Origin: UBA9926 sp913064795
GTDB taxonomy: Bacteria; Pseudomonadota; Gammaproteobacteria; Pseudomonadales; Azotimanducaceae
Direction of reading: 5' to 3'
NCBI GenBank assembly: GCA_045560765.1
Contig: JBJKZD010000008.1
Location: forward strand, 62,001-126,000
DNA: 64,000 nt
The notes below the pieces were generated by a model. That model saw only the letters and a program-made list of their open reading frames with translations. It made no database searches and was not told the origin of the DNA. A program made the position numbers and the translations under genes. The first letter of the stretch is position 1; the number at the start of each line of letters is the position of its first letter. Below, piece by piece: positions 26,218-34,909 of this stretch.

Positions 26218-27156
26218 ATGTCGACTGTTTATTTGCTCGATCCAGAGCTGATGCCTTTATTGGACATGATCGGTGATATGAAGATCAATGCAGAGGCGTT
26301 ACCCAAGTTGCGAGATGCGCGGTTTAGCAGACCCATCCCCAATGATGATCCCGCTGTACGACGGGAAGAAATTTTTGTCGCAAACCCAAACGGACCCGAC
26401 GTGCGGTGCCTCCTTTACCAGCCAGAAAGTGCAAATGGCACCACCGCTGGGTATCTTCACCTTCACGGCGGCGGCTATGTCATGGGGTCGCCCGAGGGGT
26501 CGATTGCGATGAATAACCTCATTGTTAAAACACTGGGCGTCACCGTTTTGTCCTCAAGCTATCGGTTGGCCCCAGAGCACTTGGCAACAGAGGCGCTCGA
26601 TGATGCCTATCTTGCGCTTGGTTGGCTCCACGAGCACTCGAGTGAACTCGGCATCGATCCACTTCGGATTGGTATCGGCGGCGAAAGTGCCGGCGGCGGT
26701 CTGGCTGCTGCACTGGCAATCCACGCAAGGGATCGGGGTGAATACGCGATTTGCCATCAGCATTTGACCTACCCAATGCTCGATGACCGGACGGGGACAG
26801 ATGCGAGCCCTGGGGATCCTCTAACTGGAGAGTTTGTCTGGACGCGTGCGAGTAATCGCTTTGGATGGGCATCTTATCTTGGAGATCTCACGCCGTCTGC
26901 CCCCTATGTGCCTGCCCGCTTGGAGGACTTCAAAAATCTCCCGCCAACCTGGGTACATACCGTCACGATGGATCTGTTTAGAGACGAGAACATCCTGTAC
27001 GCGCAGAAATTGCTGAGCGCGGGCGTGCCAACAGAGCTGATTGTATCGAAAGGAGGCTGTCATGGTTTTCAAATGGTGCCGAACACAGGCATTGGCCGGC
27101 GCTATCAAGCAGACTTCCTTGATGCGCTCGGGCGAGGCCTTTCCGTCTCGGGATAG
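26218..27156 (+). CDS. Alpha/beta hydrolase fold-3 (HSL-type) esterase
   Basis: A cytoplasmic esterase of 312 residues in the hormone-sensitive lipase group: oxyanion motif HLHGGGYVMG, catalytic serine in IGGESAGGGLAAAL, and the aspartate and histidine in the C-terminal DLFRDENILYA and KGGCHGFQMV. GAGGAG precedes the ATG. There is no signal peptide. It is last in the plus-strand stretch and faces the SnoaL-like gene with 134 bp between. Confidence 0.9.
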   Translation: MSTVYLLDPELMPLLDMIGDMKINAEALPKLRDARFSRPIPNDDPAVRREEIFVANPNGPDVRCLLYQPESANGTTAGYLHLHGGGYVMGSPEGSIAMNNLIVKTLGVTVLSSSYRLAPEHLATEALDDAYLALGWLHEHSSELGIDPLRIGIGGESAGGGLAAALAIHARDRGEYAICHQHLTYPMLDDRTGTDASPGDPLTGEFVWTRASNRFGWASYLGDLTPSAPYVPARLEDFKNLPPTWVHTVTMDLFRDENILYAQKLLSAGVPTELIVSKGGCHGFQMVPNTGIGRRYQADFLDALGRGLSVSG

Positions 27157-27290
27157 AGCACCGATGTGGTGGGATCTTGTTGGTTAAGCCGGATACTTTT
27201 CTGACCCAAGGCTGATGTCGCGCTGCCTTCTGTAACGCGCTGTTTGTTTTTAAGCGCGATCGTGACTTTTTTAAAATGCGTTGGTCATTT

Positions 27291-27731
27291 TTAGAGCGCG
27301 ATACCCTTTCGATCGACTTCAGCCTCGCGCTTATCCCGTCGTCGGCTGGAGACAAAACGGTGCTGGGTTCGCCACCCCTTGTCTGTTTTAACAATCTTGT
27401 CGTAGTAGCTGGCCGTTGATGTTCGGCCTTTGCCGATGAGTGCGACGATCCTAAACCGCAAGCTAACGCCGGTTTTGTCTGAATCCGCGTAAATATTCGT
27501 CATCATGTGTGTTCGTGGGTGAGCAGCCTCAGACTCCATAAAAGCTTTGATGTCCTCAAGCCCATTGCAGATGCGCGAGCCGACGCCTGTAAGATCGAAT
27601 ACCGCATCTTCTGTGAAGACGGCATCGAGCGCCGGCCAATTGCGATCATCGATGGCATCGCCATAACGGCCGGGCAGTTCATGAATCTCGATGCGATCCG
27701 AGGCGGTTAGAACGAAAGGGAGGTCGGGCAT
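27291..27731 (-). CDS. Nuclear transport factor 2/SnoaL-like protein
   Basis: A 146-residue protein of the NTF2-like fold: EIHELPGRYGDAIDDRNWPALDAV then VFTEDAVFDLTG, and GWRTQHRFVSSRR at the end. Such proteins are cyclases, dehydratases or binding domains, and an active site cannot be assigned confidently here. The frame is open to 27785, but GGAG 6 bases before the ATG at 27731 fixes the start (MPDLPFVLTASD). It is divergent from nothing close; the next gene upstream is over 1 kb away. Confidence 0.8.
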   Translation of the reverse strand: MPDLPFVLTASDRIEIHELPGRYGDAIDDRNWPALDAVFTEDAVFDLTGVGSRICNGLEDIKAFMESEAAHPRTHMMTNIYADSDKTGVSLRFRIVALIGKGRTSTASYYDKIVKTDKGWRTQHRFVSSRRRDKREAEVDRKGIAL

Positions 27732-28213
27732 GGGGCTCTCCTGTTGGTATGGCGGCTTCATTGCTGGGGGCTTTGAGTTGTACATCGTCTCCCCGGGGCG
27801 ATCTAAAACCTTAATGGCATTGGCCTAGGAAGTCATCTCTCTTGGATGGGCGATCGGCACGCTGCAACCGTTGGTACAGAACATTTCATTGCGATGCTTT
27901 ATCCCCACGATCGCGGTATCTTCCATTTCTCCCAGCTTTGCTGAAGCAGAAGGCTATCGTAGTGGTCTGGATCAGTGCATGACGTTCGCTTCGGCGGTCT
28001 CAGAGCAGTGGGCTTGTGTCATTCACAACGTGTTGGGGCTGTTTTGCAAGCAACAATGTAGTCTCTGCTGGCGGACAGCGAACAACTTCTGCGGCGGATT
28101 AGTTTTTCCTATCGCTCGCTAGTTCTCATCCGGCCCTACTACCGCAGGGCAACAAAAACGACCATTGATCTGCATTTTTTGCTGAGTGTTCTTTTTTTCC
28201 GGAGCTTTGTTTT

Positions 28214-28278
28214 CAGACTTATTTTTCAGACTTATTTTTCAGACTTATTTTTCAGACTTATTTTTCAGACTTATTTTT
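28214..28278. repeat. 13-bp tandem repeat in the 27732-28784 spacer
   Basis: Five exact 13-bp units (CAGACTTATTTTT) run from 28214 to 28278, with a sixth partial unit, and decay on both sides into related T-rich units such as CAGAGCTTTGTTTT up to about 28420. The surrounding 1.05-kb spacer holds no recognised gene. The array is open in one frame as a hydrophobic phenylalanine-rich peptide, but it reads as low-complexity. It is not a CRISPR array: there are no spacers. Confidence 0.85.
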
Positions 28279-28784
28279 CAGAGCTTTGTTTTCAGATCTT
28301 TTTTTTAGAGCTGTTTTTTCAAAGCTTTTTGCTCAGAGCTTGTGTTAAGAGATGTTTGTTAACCATTTTTTGTTAAGAGCTTTTTTGTTGTGACTTTTTC
28401 TTCGCAGTCTTTTGTTAGAGGCTGTTGACGCGTAACGCTTTACGAAGCGCAATCAGCCGTGTTCTCGCTGGCTGCGGGCCCAGAGCAAGGCTTGCGGCAT
28501 TGAGCAAACGAGTAAGTAACCCATCGGTTGGCGAGGATTGTTGTAAAAGAGTGCGGTGTGATCGAGCGATCTACAAACAGAGTATTCGATCCCCCCCTTT
28601 GAAAAAGTAGAGGTCCCTTCAAGACGGGAAGGTCAATTGAGGCGGTGCTGAGTGTTTTTTCAATTCAATGTTAAACATTAATAGATCTGGTAAGCTCCAT
28701 CCAAGGTGATCGCGTTCGACAGATAATAACCACCAGGCACGGACAGCGCCGCCTTAATTCGGACCTCAACTTAAGGGTGCCAAG

Positions 28785-29783
28785 ATGGAAACGCTTCGAA
28801 CGCCAGAGTCACGATTTGAAAACCTAAAAGATTACCCGTTTGACCCCAATTACATTGAGGTTGATGGTGGCGATGGATCCTCTTTACGAATGCATTATCT
28901 CGATGAAGGGGACGGGGAGATTATTCTCTGTCTGCATGGTCAACCCAGTTGGTCTTATTTATATCGCAAGATGATCCCGCCACTCGTGGATGCAGGCTTT
29001 AGAGTGATTGCGCCAGACTTGGTGGGGTTTGGGAAGTCTGATAAGCCGGTCCATCGCTCAGAATACACCTATGCGGCTCATGTGCTCTGGATGACCGGGT
29101 TTGTTAAAGCCTTGGATCTGACTGAAATTACTTTGGTCTGCCAAGACTGGGGTAGTTTGATTGGCCTCCGCTTGGTCGCTGAAAACACTGAGCTGTTTTC
29201 CCGAGTATTGCTCGGCAATGGGGGCCTCCCGGATGGGACCGGTATACCAGATTCGATGACGCCACAACTCAATGCGTTGCTCGAATCAACACCGGCGCTA
29301 CCCGCTAAAGAGATGTTTGCGAAGTTGTCTGCCCCGATGGAGGACCGCCCTCCATTTATGTATTGGGTTCGGCACTGCGATGCGCACCCGGATTTTCACC
29401 CAGCGGTGGTCATGAAAATGAACCTGAAGCATTGTGATGAAGATGAATATAAGGCCTGGGCTGCACCATTCCCCTCTGAAGCATACATGGCCGGGGCGAG
29501 GCAGTTTCCGTCTCTGGTGCCCATTATTCCAGACAATCCTGCAATTCCTGCCAACAAAGCCGCTTGGCAGGTCTTTGAGCGCTTTGATAAGCCGTTTATC
29601 ACCGCGTTCAGCGACTCTGATCCTGTAACCAAAGGCGGGGAAAAGCGCTGGATCACAGCAGTGCCCGGCGCGCGAGGTCAAGCCCACGCCATGATTGAGG
29701 GTGCTGGCCACTTCCTGCAGGACGATGCGTCGGCCGCTCTGACAGAGATCGTCGTGGCATTTATGCGGGCGAACCCATCCTGA
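28785..29783 (+). CDS. Haloalkane dehalogenase-like alpha/beta hydrolase
   Basis: A 332-residue hydrolase of the haloalkane dehalogenase family. The nucleophile is D121 in CQDWGS, preceded by the oxyanion motif LHGQPSWSYLYRKM; the halide-binding Trp follows the nucleophile (W122), and the catalytic His is in GAGHFLQDD. The cap contains FMYWVRHCD. This arrangement fits subfamily HLD-I, although a fluoroacetate or epoxide activity cannot be excluded without assay. AAGGGTG precedes the ATG. It heads a plus-strand run of six genes to 34682. Confidence 0.88.
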   Translation: METLRTPESRFENLKDYPFDPNYIEVDGGDGSSLRMHYLDEGDGEIILCLHGQPSWSYLYRKMIPPLVDAGFRVIAPDLVGFGKSDKPVHRSEYTYAAHVLWMTGFVKALDLTEITLVCQDWGSLIGLRLVAENTELFSRVLLGNGGLPDGTGIPDSMTPQLNALLESTPALPAKEMFAKLSAPMEDRPPFMYWVRHCDAHPDFHPAVVMKMNLKHCDEDEYKAWAAPFPSEAYMAGARQFPSLVPIIPDNPAIPANKAAWQVFERFDKPFITAFSDSDPVTKGGEKRWITAVPGARGQAHAMIEGAGHFLQDDASAALTEIVVAFMRANPS

Positions 29784-29835
29784 GAACGACTAATCGTAGA
29801 GAAAAACAGCGAGAAGCTGTTATCGAGTTAGCACC

Positions 29836-30897
29836 ATGAAGAGGACCATCACTATGAAAAGAACCATCATCGTTGTCGTCAGCCTTTTGGTGTTGGCAGG
29901 GGTTGGGCGGCTGTCGCTCAAACTACCCGCGCTGCAGAACCTTGCGCTCGATGTGATAGGGCAAGGATTTGTTCAGCAGGCCGCCCGCCCGTTACCCGAA
30001 TCCCAATCGTTGCGCATCTTCGTTTGCGGCAGTGCTTCTCCTTTGGGGGCAACGGATCAGGCTCAGGCCTGCATCGCTGTGCTGACGCCAGAGCATTTTT
30101 ACGTCATTGATTCCGGTGCCGGTTCGACGCGCAATATCTCCGGTGCCGGACTGCCGACCCGAAGAATGCAAGGTATTTTGCTGACACACTTTCATTCAGA
30201 CCATATTGCTGAGCTTTACGAGGTGAATCTCGGTTCTTGGGTCCAGGGGCGACCGGCGCCGCTCACTGTGTTCGGGCCACAGGGCGTCAGTGAGGTCGTT
30301 GATGCGGTTAATGCTGGGTATCGTCTGGATAGAATCTATCGAAGCGAGCATCATGGGGAGGCGTTACTACCACCAGCACTTGGGGTCTTACAACACCAAA
30401 CCATTGCGCCGGGCAAAATATTGGAAGATCGCGGGCTGACTGTCACTGCGTATGTTGCTGGACACCCACCGATTGACCCAGCGATCGGGTATCGCATTGA
30501 TTACCAGGGGCGTAGCGTTGTGATTTCAGGTGACAGTAATGTCACCGCTGACACCCGGAAGATTGTCGAAGGTGCTGACTTGCTGTTGCACGATGCGCTC
30601 TCTGTCCCGGTGGTGAAAGGCCTGTCGGATGCAGCCGGGGATGCAGGGTTGTCCCGCCTATCTAAAATCATGTCGGATGTGCTTGATTATCATGCCTCTG
30701 CTGCGTCTTTGGTTGAGCTAGGTCAAGAGGTCGATATCGGTATGGTCGCGTTTTATCACTTGGTTCCTTCCCCTATCAATGTGTTGGTTGAGGAAATATT
30801 TCAACGGGACTTCCCCGATCATTACCTCCTCGCCGAGGACGGAATGTGGTTTGAGCTGCCTGTCGGCAGTGATGAAATTAACGTGACCCGGCCATGA
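29836..30897 (+). CDS. MBL-fold metallo-hydrolase, exported (RNase Z-like)
   Basis: A protein of 353 residues with an N-terminal hydrophobic segment (TIIVVVSLLVLAGVG) that should anchor or export it. The metal site is LLTHFHSDHIAELYEV, with a second cluster in SGDSNVTAD and DALSVPVV/ FYHLVPSP. It belongs to the RNase Z-like beta-lactamase-fold group, but as an exported enzyme it is unlikely to process tRNA. The first eight codons are a near repeat (ATGAAGAGGACCATCACT, then ATGAAAAGAACCATCATC), and the second ATG at 29854 may be the start. It follows the dehalogenase by 52 bp. Confidence 0.85.
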   Translation: MKRTITMKRTIIVVVSLLVLAGVGRLSLKLPALQNLALDVIGQGFVQQAARPLPESQSLRIFVCGSASPLGATDQAQACIAVLTPEHFYVIDSGAGSTRNISGAGLPTRRMQGILLTHFHSDHIAELYEVNLGSWVQGRPAPLTVFGPQGVSEVVDAVNAGYRLDRIYRSEHHGEALLPPALGVLQHQTIAPGKILEDRGLTVTAYVAGHPPIDPAIGYRIDYQGRSVVISGDSNVTADTRKIVEGADLLLHDALSVPVVKGLSDAAGDAGLSRLSKIMSDVLDYHASAASLVELGQEVDIGMVAFYHLVPSPINVLVEEIFQRDFPDHYLLAEDGMWFELPVGSDEINVTRP

Positions 30898-30955
30898 TGC
30901 ACCTTAAAGGCAATTACTTAAATCTTGGCGATGATTTTCTCAAAGGAGTACATTG

Positions 30956-31621
30956 ATGAGTCTTAGAAAATGGATCTGGGGGCTGTCCCTCTCGGTCTGG
31001 CTGATCTTCACTTTCTGGTACACAGATTTTGGTGGTCCCTTGACTGACGGTGAGATTCGTCGAGGCTTGCAAACTTTGGGCGATCGAGACGGCTCGCCAG
31101 AACTCGCCGAAAAGCTTCTATCTTTTTTGAAAAATGACTCGGGAAATCAGTTCATTATGGTCAACAGCCTGCAAATGAACCCTGATCCACCGCCGATGCC
31201 GGGTTTTACTGAAGGCGGCAGCGCAGAAGATTATACAGATCATTACATGGAGCATATGTACGCACAGCTGCTAAAGCGAGCGAGTCATCCCGTATTTATG
31301 GCGACCGGGCAGGATTTTGTTGCAGACATCACAGGCATTGATCGCGAGAGCGCTTCGGGATGGGACACGGCGGCACTGTTTCGTTATCGCAGTCGTCGCA
31401 GTTTTCTTGAGATCATCACCCACCCAGCAATGGATGATCGTCATGATTACAAGATTGCAGCGCTGACCAAGACCATTGCGTATGCGGTTGAGCCGAAGCT
31501 TTATCTCAGTGATCTAAGGTTTATTCTGCTTTTGATCTTAGGCTTTCTGACCGCACTCATTGACATCGCGCTTTTCGGTAGGAGCAACGCCAGTCGCCCA
31601 GCAACTCAGAGATCAGATTAA
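30956..31621 (+). CDS. Membrane protein with DUF1330-like domain
   Basis: A 221-residue protein with N- and C-terminal transmembrane helices (WIWGLSLSVWLIFTFWY and FILLLILGFLTALIDIALF). Between them is a ferredoxin-like, ABM/DUF1330-type segment: NQFIMVNSLQMNPDPPP, then FRYRSRRSFLEIITHPAM. GGAG 7 bases before the ATG at 30956 sets the start. Function unknown; the domain often occurs beside oxidative catabolic genes. Its TAA overlaps the next ATG (TAATG). Confidence 0.7.
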   Translation: MSLRKWIWGLSLSVWLIFTFWYTDFGGPLTDGEIRRGLQTLGDRDGSPELAEKLLSFLKNDSGNQFIMVNSLQMNPDPPPMPGFTEGGSAEDYTDHYMEHMYAQLLKRASHPVFMATGQDFVADITGIDRESASGWDTAALFRYRSRRSFLEIITHPAMDDRHDYKIAALTKTIAYAVEPKLYLSDLRFILLLILGFLTALIDIALFGRSNASRPATQRSD

Positions 31622-32277
31622 TGGAAATTGATGTCTTTTGGTCCTTTCGTAGCCCTTGGTCATACCTTGCCACGCAGCGATTGCGATCCTGGCAAGACGA
31701 GTACGCGCTCGTTGTTAACTTTAGGCCGGTTTACCCGATTGCTGTTCGTACCCCAGAGTTTTTTCATTCGGTGCAGCCGCAGTGGTTCTCTTATTTTATG
31801 ACCGACGTGTTCCGTGTCGCTGAGATGCTTGACCTGCCGTTTGCTTGGCCAAATCCTGATCCGGTGAATCAAAGTATCGATGAGAATGGCGCCCGGCAGA
31901 CCGGCGATTTGCAACCCTATATTCATCGTTTGACCCGTCTAGGTGTGCTTGCCGCTGAACAAGGCCGGGGTATTGAGTTTGCCGACGAAGTTTCAAGGCT
32001 TATTTGGGGAGGTACGCGAAATTGGGATCAGGGCGCGCATTTGACGAAGGCCGTGGATCGGGCGGGACTCGACCTTGCTGCGATGGATGCTTTGGTGCTG
32101 AGCGATGCTGACCGGCTCGAGGCTGGAATCGAAAGCAATCAGCGGGATCATGAAGAAGCTGGGCATTGGGGCGTGCCGACCTGTTCTTATTTAGGCGAGC
32201 CTTTCTTTGGCCAGGATCGTCTCGACGTGTTGCTCTGGCGATTAAAAAAAGACGGTCTGCGATCGCGTAACCAATAG
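31621..32277 (+). CDS. DsbA-family protein, 2-hydroxychromene-2-carboxylate isomerase-like
   Basis: A cytoplasmic thioredoxin-fold protein of 218 residues. FWSFRSPWSYLA, with serine where DsbA has cysteine, and the cis-proline loop GVPTCSYLGEPFFGQD are the marks of HCCA isomerase and kappa-class glutathione transferase relatives, which bind glutathione. It starts inside the stop of the upstream membrane protein, a strong sign of coupling, and is 17 bp from the sulfatase gene. The substrate is unknown. Confidence 0.85.
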   Translation: MEIDVFWSFRSPWSYLATQRLRSWQDEYALVVNFRPVYPIAVRTPEFFHSVQPQWFSYFMTDVFRVAEMLDLPFAWPNPDPVNQSIDENGARQTGDLQPYIHRLTRLGVLAAEQGRGIEFADEVSRLIWGGTRNWDQGAHLTKAVDRAGLDLAAMDALVLSDADRLEAGIESNQRDHEEAGHWGVPTCSYLGEPFFGQDRLDVLLWRLKKDGLRSRNQ

Positions 32278-32294
32278 TCCAAGGGGCCCAAATT

Positions 32295-33968
32295 TTGTTG
32301 AAGAAACCCTTAGTTATTATTGTGCTGGTCGCTGTTTTAGGCGGGTCTCTAGTCTGGTTGAATCGTATTGATTTGATGCTTGCGGTAGTCAAATATCAGT
32401 CGAGCACCGAGTTCACGGTTGCCCCGCATCGAGAGGTCCCCTGGCAGATCGGTCCTGAGTCTGCGGATGTGCCTTTGAGCCAGCGGCCACCTAACATTAT
32501 ATTTATCCTAGCCGATGACATGGGTTACAACGATATTTCAACGTTCGGCGGTGGCGTAGCAGGCGGTGCTTTGCAGACCCCAAGCATCGATCAGCTCGCG
32601 GCAGAAGGGGCGATCTTTGAGCAATCTTATGCAGGCAATGCAACCTGCGCGCCGTCCCGGGCGATGATTATGACGGGGCGCTATCCCACTCGGACTGGGT
32701 TTGAGTTCACACCGACGCCCTCGGGTATGGGCCCCGTCGTTAACATGATTTCAGGCAGTTTAGATTCGGGATTGCCGCCACCTGCGTATCATGCTGCCGG
32801 TGCAGAAGATGTTCCGCCCTACGAACTCCAGGGCTTGCCCTCATCTGAAGTCACCATTGCTGAAGTTCTCAAGGCGCAGGGGTACTACACCGCGCATATT
32901 GGTAAATGGCACCTGGGCCGGGGAGTAGGTCTCAGACCCAATGACCAGGGTTTCGATGACAGTCTGTTGATGGCCAGCGGCTTGTTTTTACCTGAAAATG
33001 ATCCAGGCGTGGTTAACGCCAAGCTGGATTTTGACCCCATTGATCAGTTTTTGTGGGCTCGATTAGGCTTTGCTGCCTCGTTCAACGACGGTGGCGAAGA
33101 TCGTTTTGAGCCGGGCGGCTATTTGACCGATTACTGGACAGATGAAGCGGTTAAAGTCATCGAGAACAATAAAAACCGCCCCTTTTTTTTGTATTTAGCG
33201 CATTGGGGCGTGCACACCCCCTTGCAGGCAACGGCACAGGACTATGAAGCGGTGGGGGATATCAAGCCTCATCGTTTAAGGGTCTACGCGGCGATGATGC
33301 GGGCGCTCGATCGCAGTGTGGGGCGAATTAATGCGGCGCTTGAGGCGGCAGGCCTCGCCGATAATACGGTGGTCATCTTCTCAAGTGACAACGGTGGCGC
33401 AGGATACATTGGCCTACCCGAAGTGAACGCGCCTTATCGCGGGTTTAAACTCACCAACTTTGAAGGTGGTTTGCGGGTGCCTATGTTTGTGAAGTGGCCC
33501 GCTAAAATTCAGCCTGGCACAAGAGTCGATCAACCGGTAGCCCACATTGACGTGATGCCGACGTTGGCGTCCGCCGCCCGGGCGCCGCTGCCGGAGGGGG
33601 TCATCATTGATGGGGTTAATCTCTTACCACTGGCTACTGGGCAAGACAATGAGCCTTGGTCGCGGGAGACCTTGTACTGGCAGAGTGGTTATTACCGCGT
33701 TGTGCGTCATGGTCATTGGAAGTTGCAGATATCAGATAGACCCTCAAAAGCTTGGTTGTATGATCTGGAGATTGACCCGACCGAGCAGAACAATCTTGTC
33801 GAGGCAAGGCCGGATAAGTTGGCCGAACTGCAAGCCCTGCTTGACGCGCATAAAGCCGCTGGGATCGATCCTCTCTATCCTTACGTTGTTGAGATGCCCG
33901 TCGGTATTGATAAGTCGCTTGAAAAGCATTTTGAGTCGGGTGATGAGTATATTTACTGGCCAAATTAA
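32295..33968 (+). CDS. Exported formylglycine sulfatase
   Basis: A type I sulfatase of 557 residues with an N-terminal hydrophobic anchor (PLVIIVLVAVLGGSLVWL). The modified cysteine is C118 in CAPSR; metal ligands are in IIFILADDMGYND and VVIFSSDNGGAG, and HIGKWHLG is present. It is of the arylsulfatase type. AAGGGG at 32281-32286 is 8 bases before a TTG at 32295, the apparent start. It sits mid-run between the isomerase-like protein and an exported unknown. The location (periplasmic) contrasts with the cytoplasmic sulfatase at 9983. Confidence 0.9.
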   Translation: MLKKPLVIIVLVAVLGGSLVWLNRIDLMLAVVKYQSSTEFTVAPHREVPWQIGPESADVPLSQRPPNIIFILADDMGYNDISTFGGGVAGGALQTPSIDQLAAEGAIFEQSYAGNATCAPSRAMIMTGRYPTRTGFEFTPTPSGMGPVVNMISGSLDSGLPPPAYHAAGAEDVPPYELQGLPSSEVTIAEVLKAQGYYTAHIGKWHLGRGVGLRPNDQGFDDSLLMASGLFLPENDPGVVNAKLDFDPIDQFLWARLGFAASFNDGGEDRFEPGGYLTDYWTDEAVKVIENNKNRPFFLYLAHWGVHTPLQATAQDYEAVGDIKPHRLRVYAAMMRALDRSVGRINAALEAAGLADNTVVIFSSDNGGAGYIGLPEVNAPYRGFKLTNFEGGLRVPMFVKWPAKIQPGTRVDQPVAHIDVMPTLASAARAPLPEGVIIDGVNLLPLATGQDNEPWSRETLYWQSGYYRVVRHGHWKLQISDRPSKAWLYDLEIDPTEQNNLVEARPDKLAELQALLDAHKAAGIDPLYPYVVEMPVGIDKSLEKHFESGDEYIYWPN

Positions 33969-33983
33969 AGGAATTATCCCTAG

Positions 33984-34682
33984 ATGAAAAAGTATTTTAT
34001 CGGCATTCCTGTAGTGCTGCTCGGCGTGTTGTTGGCTCTATTGTGGCTGATTTTTTTCTCAGCGAGGCCTCCGCTGGCTACAGATCCAGCGACCTTGGCC
34101 GGTGATGGCAGCGTTGTAAACTACTGCGCTTTGCCGGTCTTAGGTGGCCCTGGCAAACAGGCTGCGGAGATCCCCAAGGGGAATACCCCGGGGTGTGGAT
34201 ATGCCCATTTTCCATTACCGATTCTTGCTGAATGCACCGAACCTTTAGTGGCCGGTGCGGTTGATATGCGCGGACTTTGGCTGGCGTCGGATGACAATGG
34301 TGTGGATGCCAAGGTAGGTCATCTTGAGCGTGTGGAGCAGTGTGGGGCCCGCACGGTGATTACGAGTTCTGGAGTAATCCACGACAAAGGGCCGAATAGC
34401 ACGGGCGGCTCGACCTCGAATGATACGGAAGGTGGCGTGGTATTTACCATTGGCGACACCGAGTACTGTCCGCGCACATCCGCTGATGTCCGATGGAATA
34501 AGGGTGTTCTTGATTTTCACGTTTTAGGATGGGGGCCGGTCGTCGTGCGGCGATATCTTGAGGGCGAGCAGCTCGTCTGGGAATACGTAGATGGCTCCGT
34601 GACTCGGATGGACAGAATTTGCACGCTACCCGAAGCCTACAAAACACCTGCGCCGCGGGGTCCAAGAATCGCGCTTTTTTAA
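33984..34682 (+). CDS. Exported protein of unknown function
   Basis: A 232-residue protein with a signal anchor (FIGIPVVLLGVLLALLWLIFF) followed by a beta-rich domain that has at least six cysteines (YCALP, GCGYAHF, ECTEP, QCGA, YCPRT, ICTLP), probably disulfide-bonded in the periplasm. MRGLWLASDDNGVDAKVGH and HVLGWGPVVVRRYLEGEQL suggest a lipocalin-like barrel, but no named family is recognised. It is the last gene of the run and is followed directly by a strong terminator. Confidence 0.65.
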   Translation: MKKYFIGIPVVLLGVLLALLWLIFFSARPPLATDPATLAGDGSVVNYCALPVLGGPGKQAAEIPKGNTPGCGYAHFPLPILAECTEPLVAGAVDMRGLWLASDDNGVDAKVGHLERVEQCGARTVITSSGVIHDKGPNSTGGSTSNDTEGGVVFTIGDTEYCPRTSADVRWNKGVLDFHVLGWGPVVVRRYLEGEQLVWEYVDGSVTRMDRICTLPEAYKTPAPRGPRIALF

Positions 34683-34717
34683 TGGAACAACCTGGGTGTC
34701 CGGTGCCTTTGCCAGTT

Positions 34718-34739
34718 AAAAGACGCAGAGGCGTCTTTT
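34718..34739 (+). terminator. Strong bidirectional intrinsic terminator
   Basis: AAAAGACGC-AGAG-GCGTCTTTT is a perfect 9-bp stem with a GNRA-like AGAG loop whose A-run and T-run make it act in both directions. It ends the six-gene plus-strand run; the minus-strand epoxide hydrolase gene ends 170 bp further on. Confidence 0.9.
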
Positions 34740-34909
34740 GGTTAGATTGAACCGTTCGATCGCTTTTTAAAAACTGTGACAAAATGCGTTGGCCACAGAC
34801 CTAACCTCCTGAATTTCTCGATGACGGTCTAACTTCCTAGGGCCCAAGCGTACTTGTAGTAGGTCGCCGAATCTATAAAGCGAGTTGCCCTCGGCGTTGT
34901 TGGTCAGAC

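Noticed and set aside
27236..27272. Hairpin CGCGCT/AGCGCG between convergent genes as a terminator
   Set aside because: The T-run starts eight bases or more after the stem and the stem is only 6 bp.
27871..28122. 83-residue cysteine-rich frame with a signal-like start
   Set aside because: The sequence has a signal-peptide-like beginning but starts at TTG without a ribosome site, so I do not call it.
28214..28278. CRISPR array
   Set aside because: Repeats are directly adjacent with no spacers and only 13 bp long, and there are no cas genes.
28179..28376. 65-residue phenylalanine-rich frame through the 13-bp repeat
   Set aside because: It is a by-product of the T-rich repeat, with low-complexity sequence and no ribosome site.
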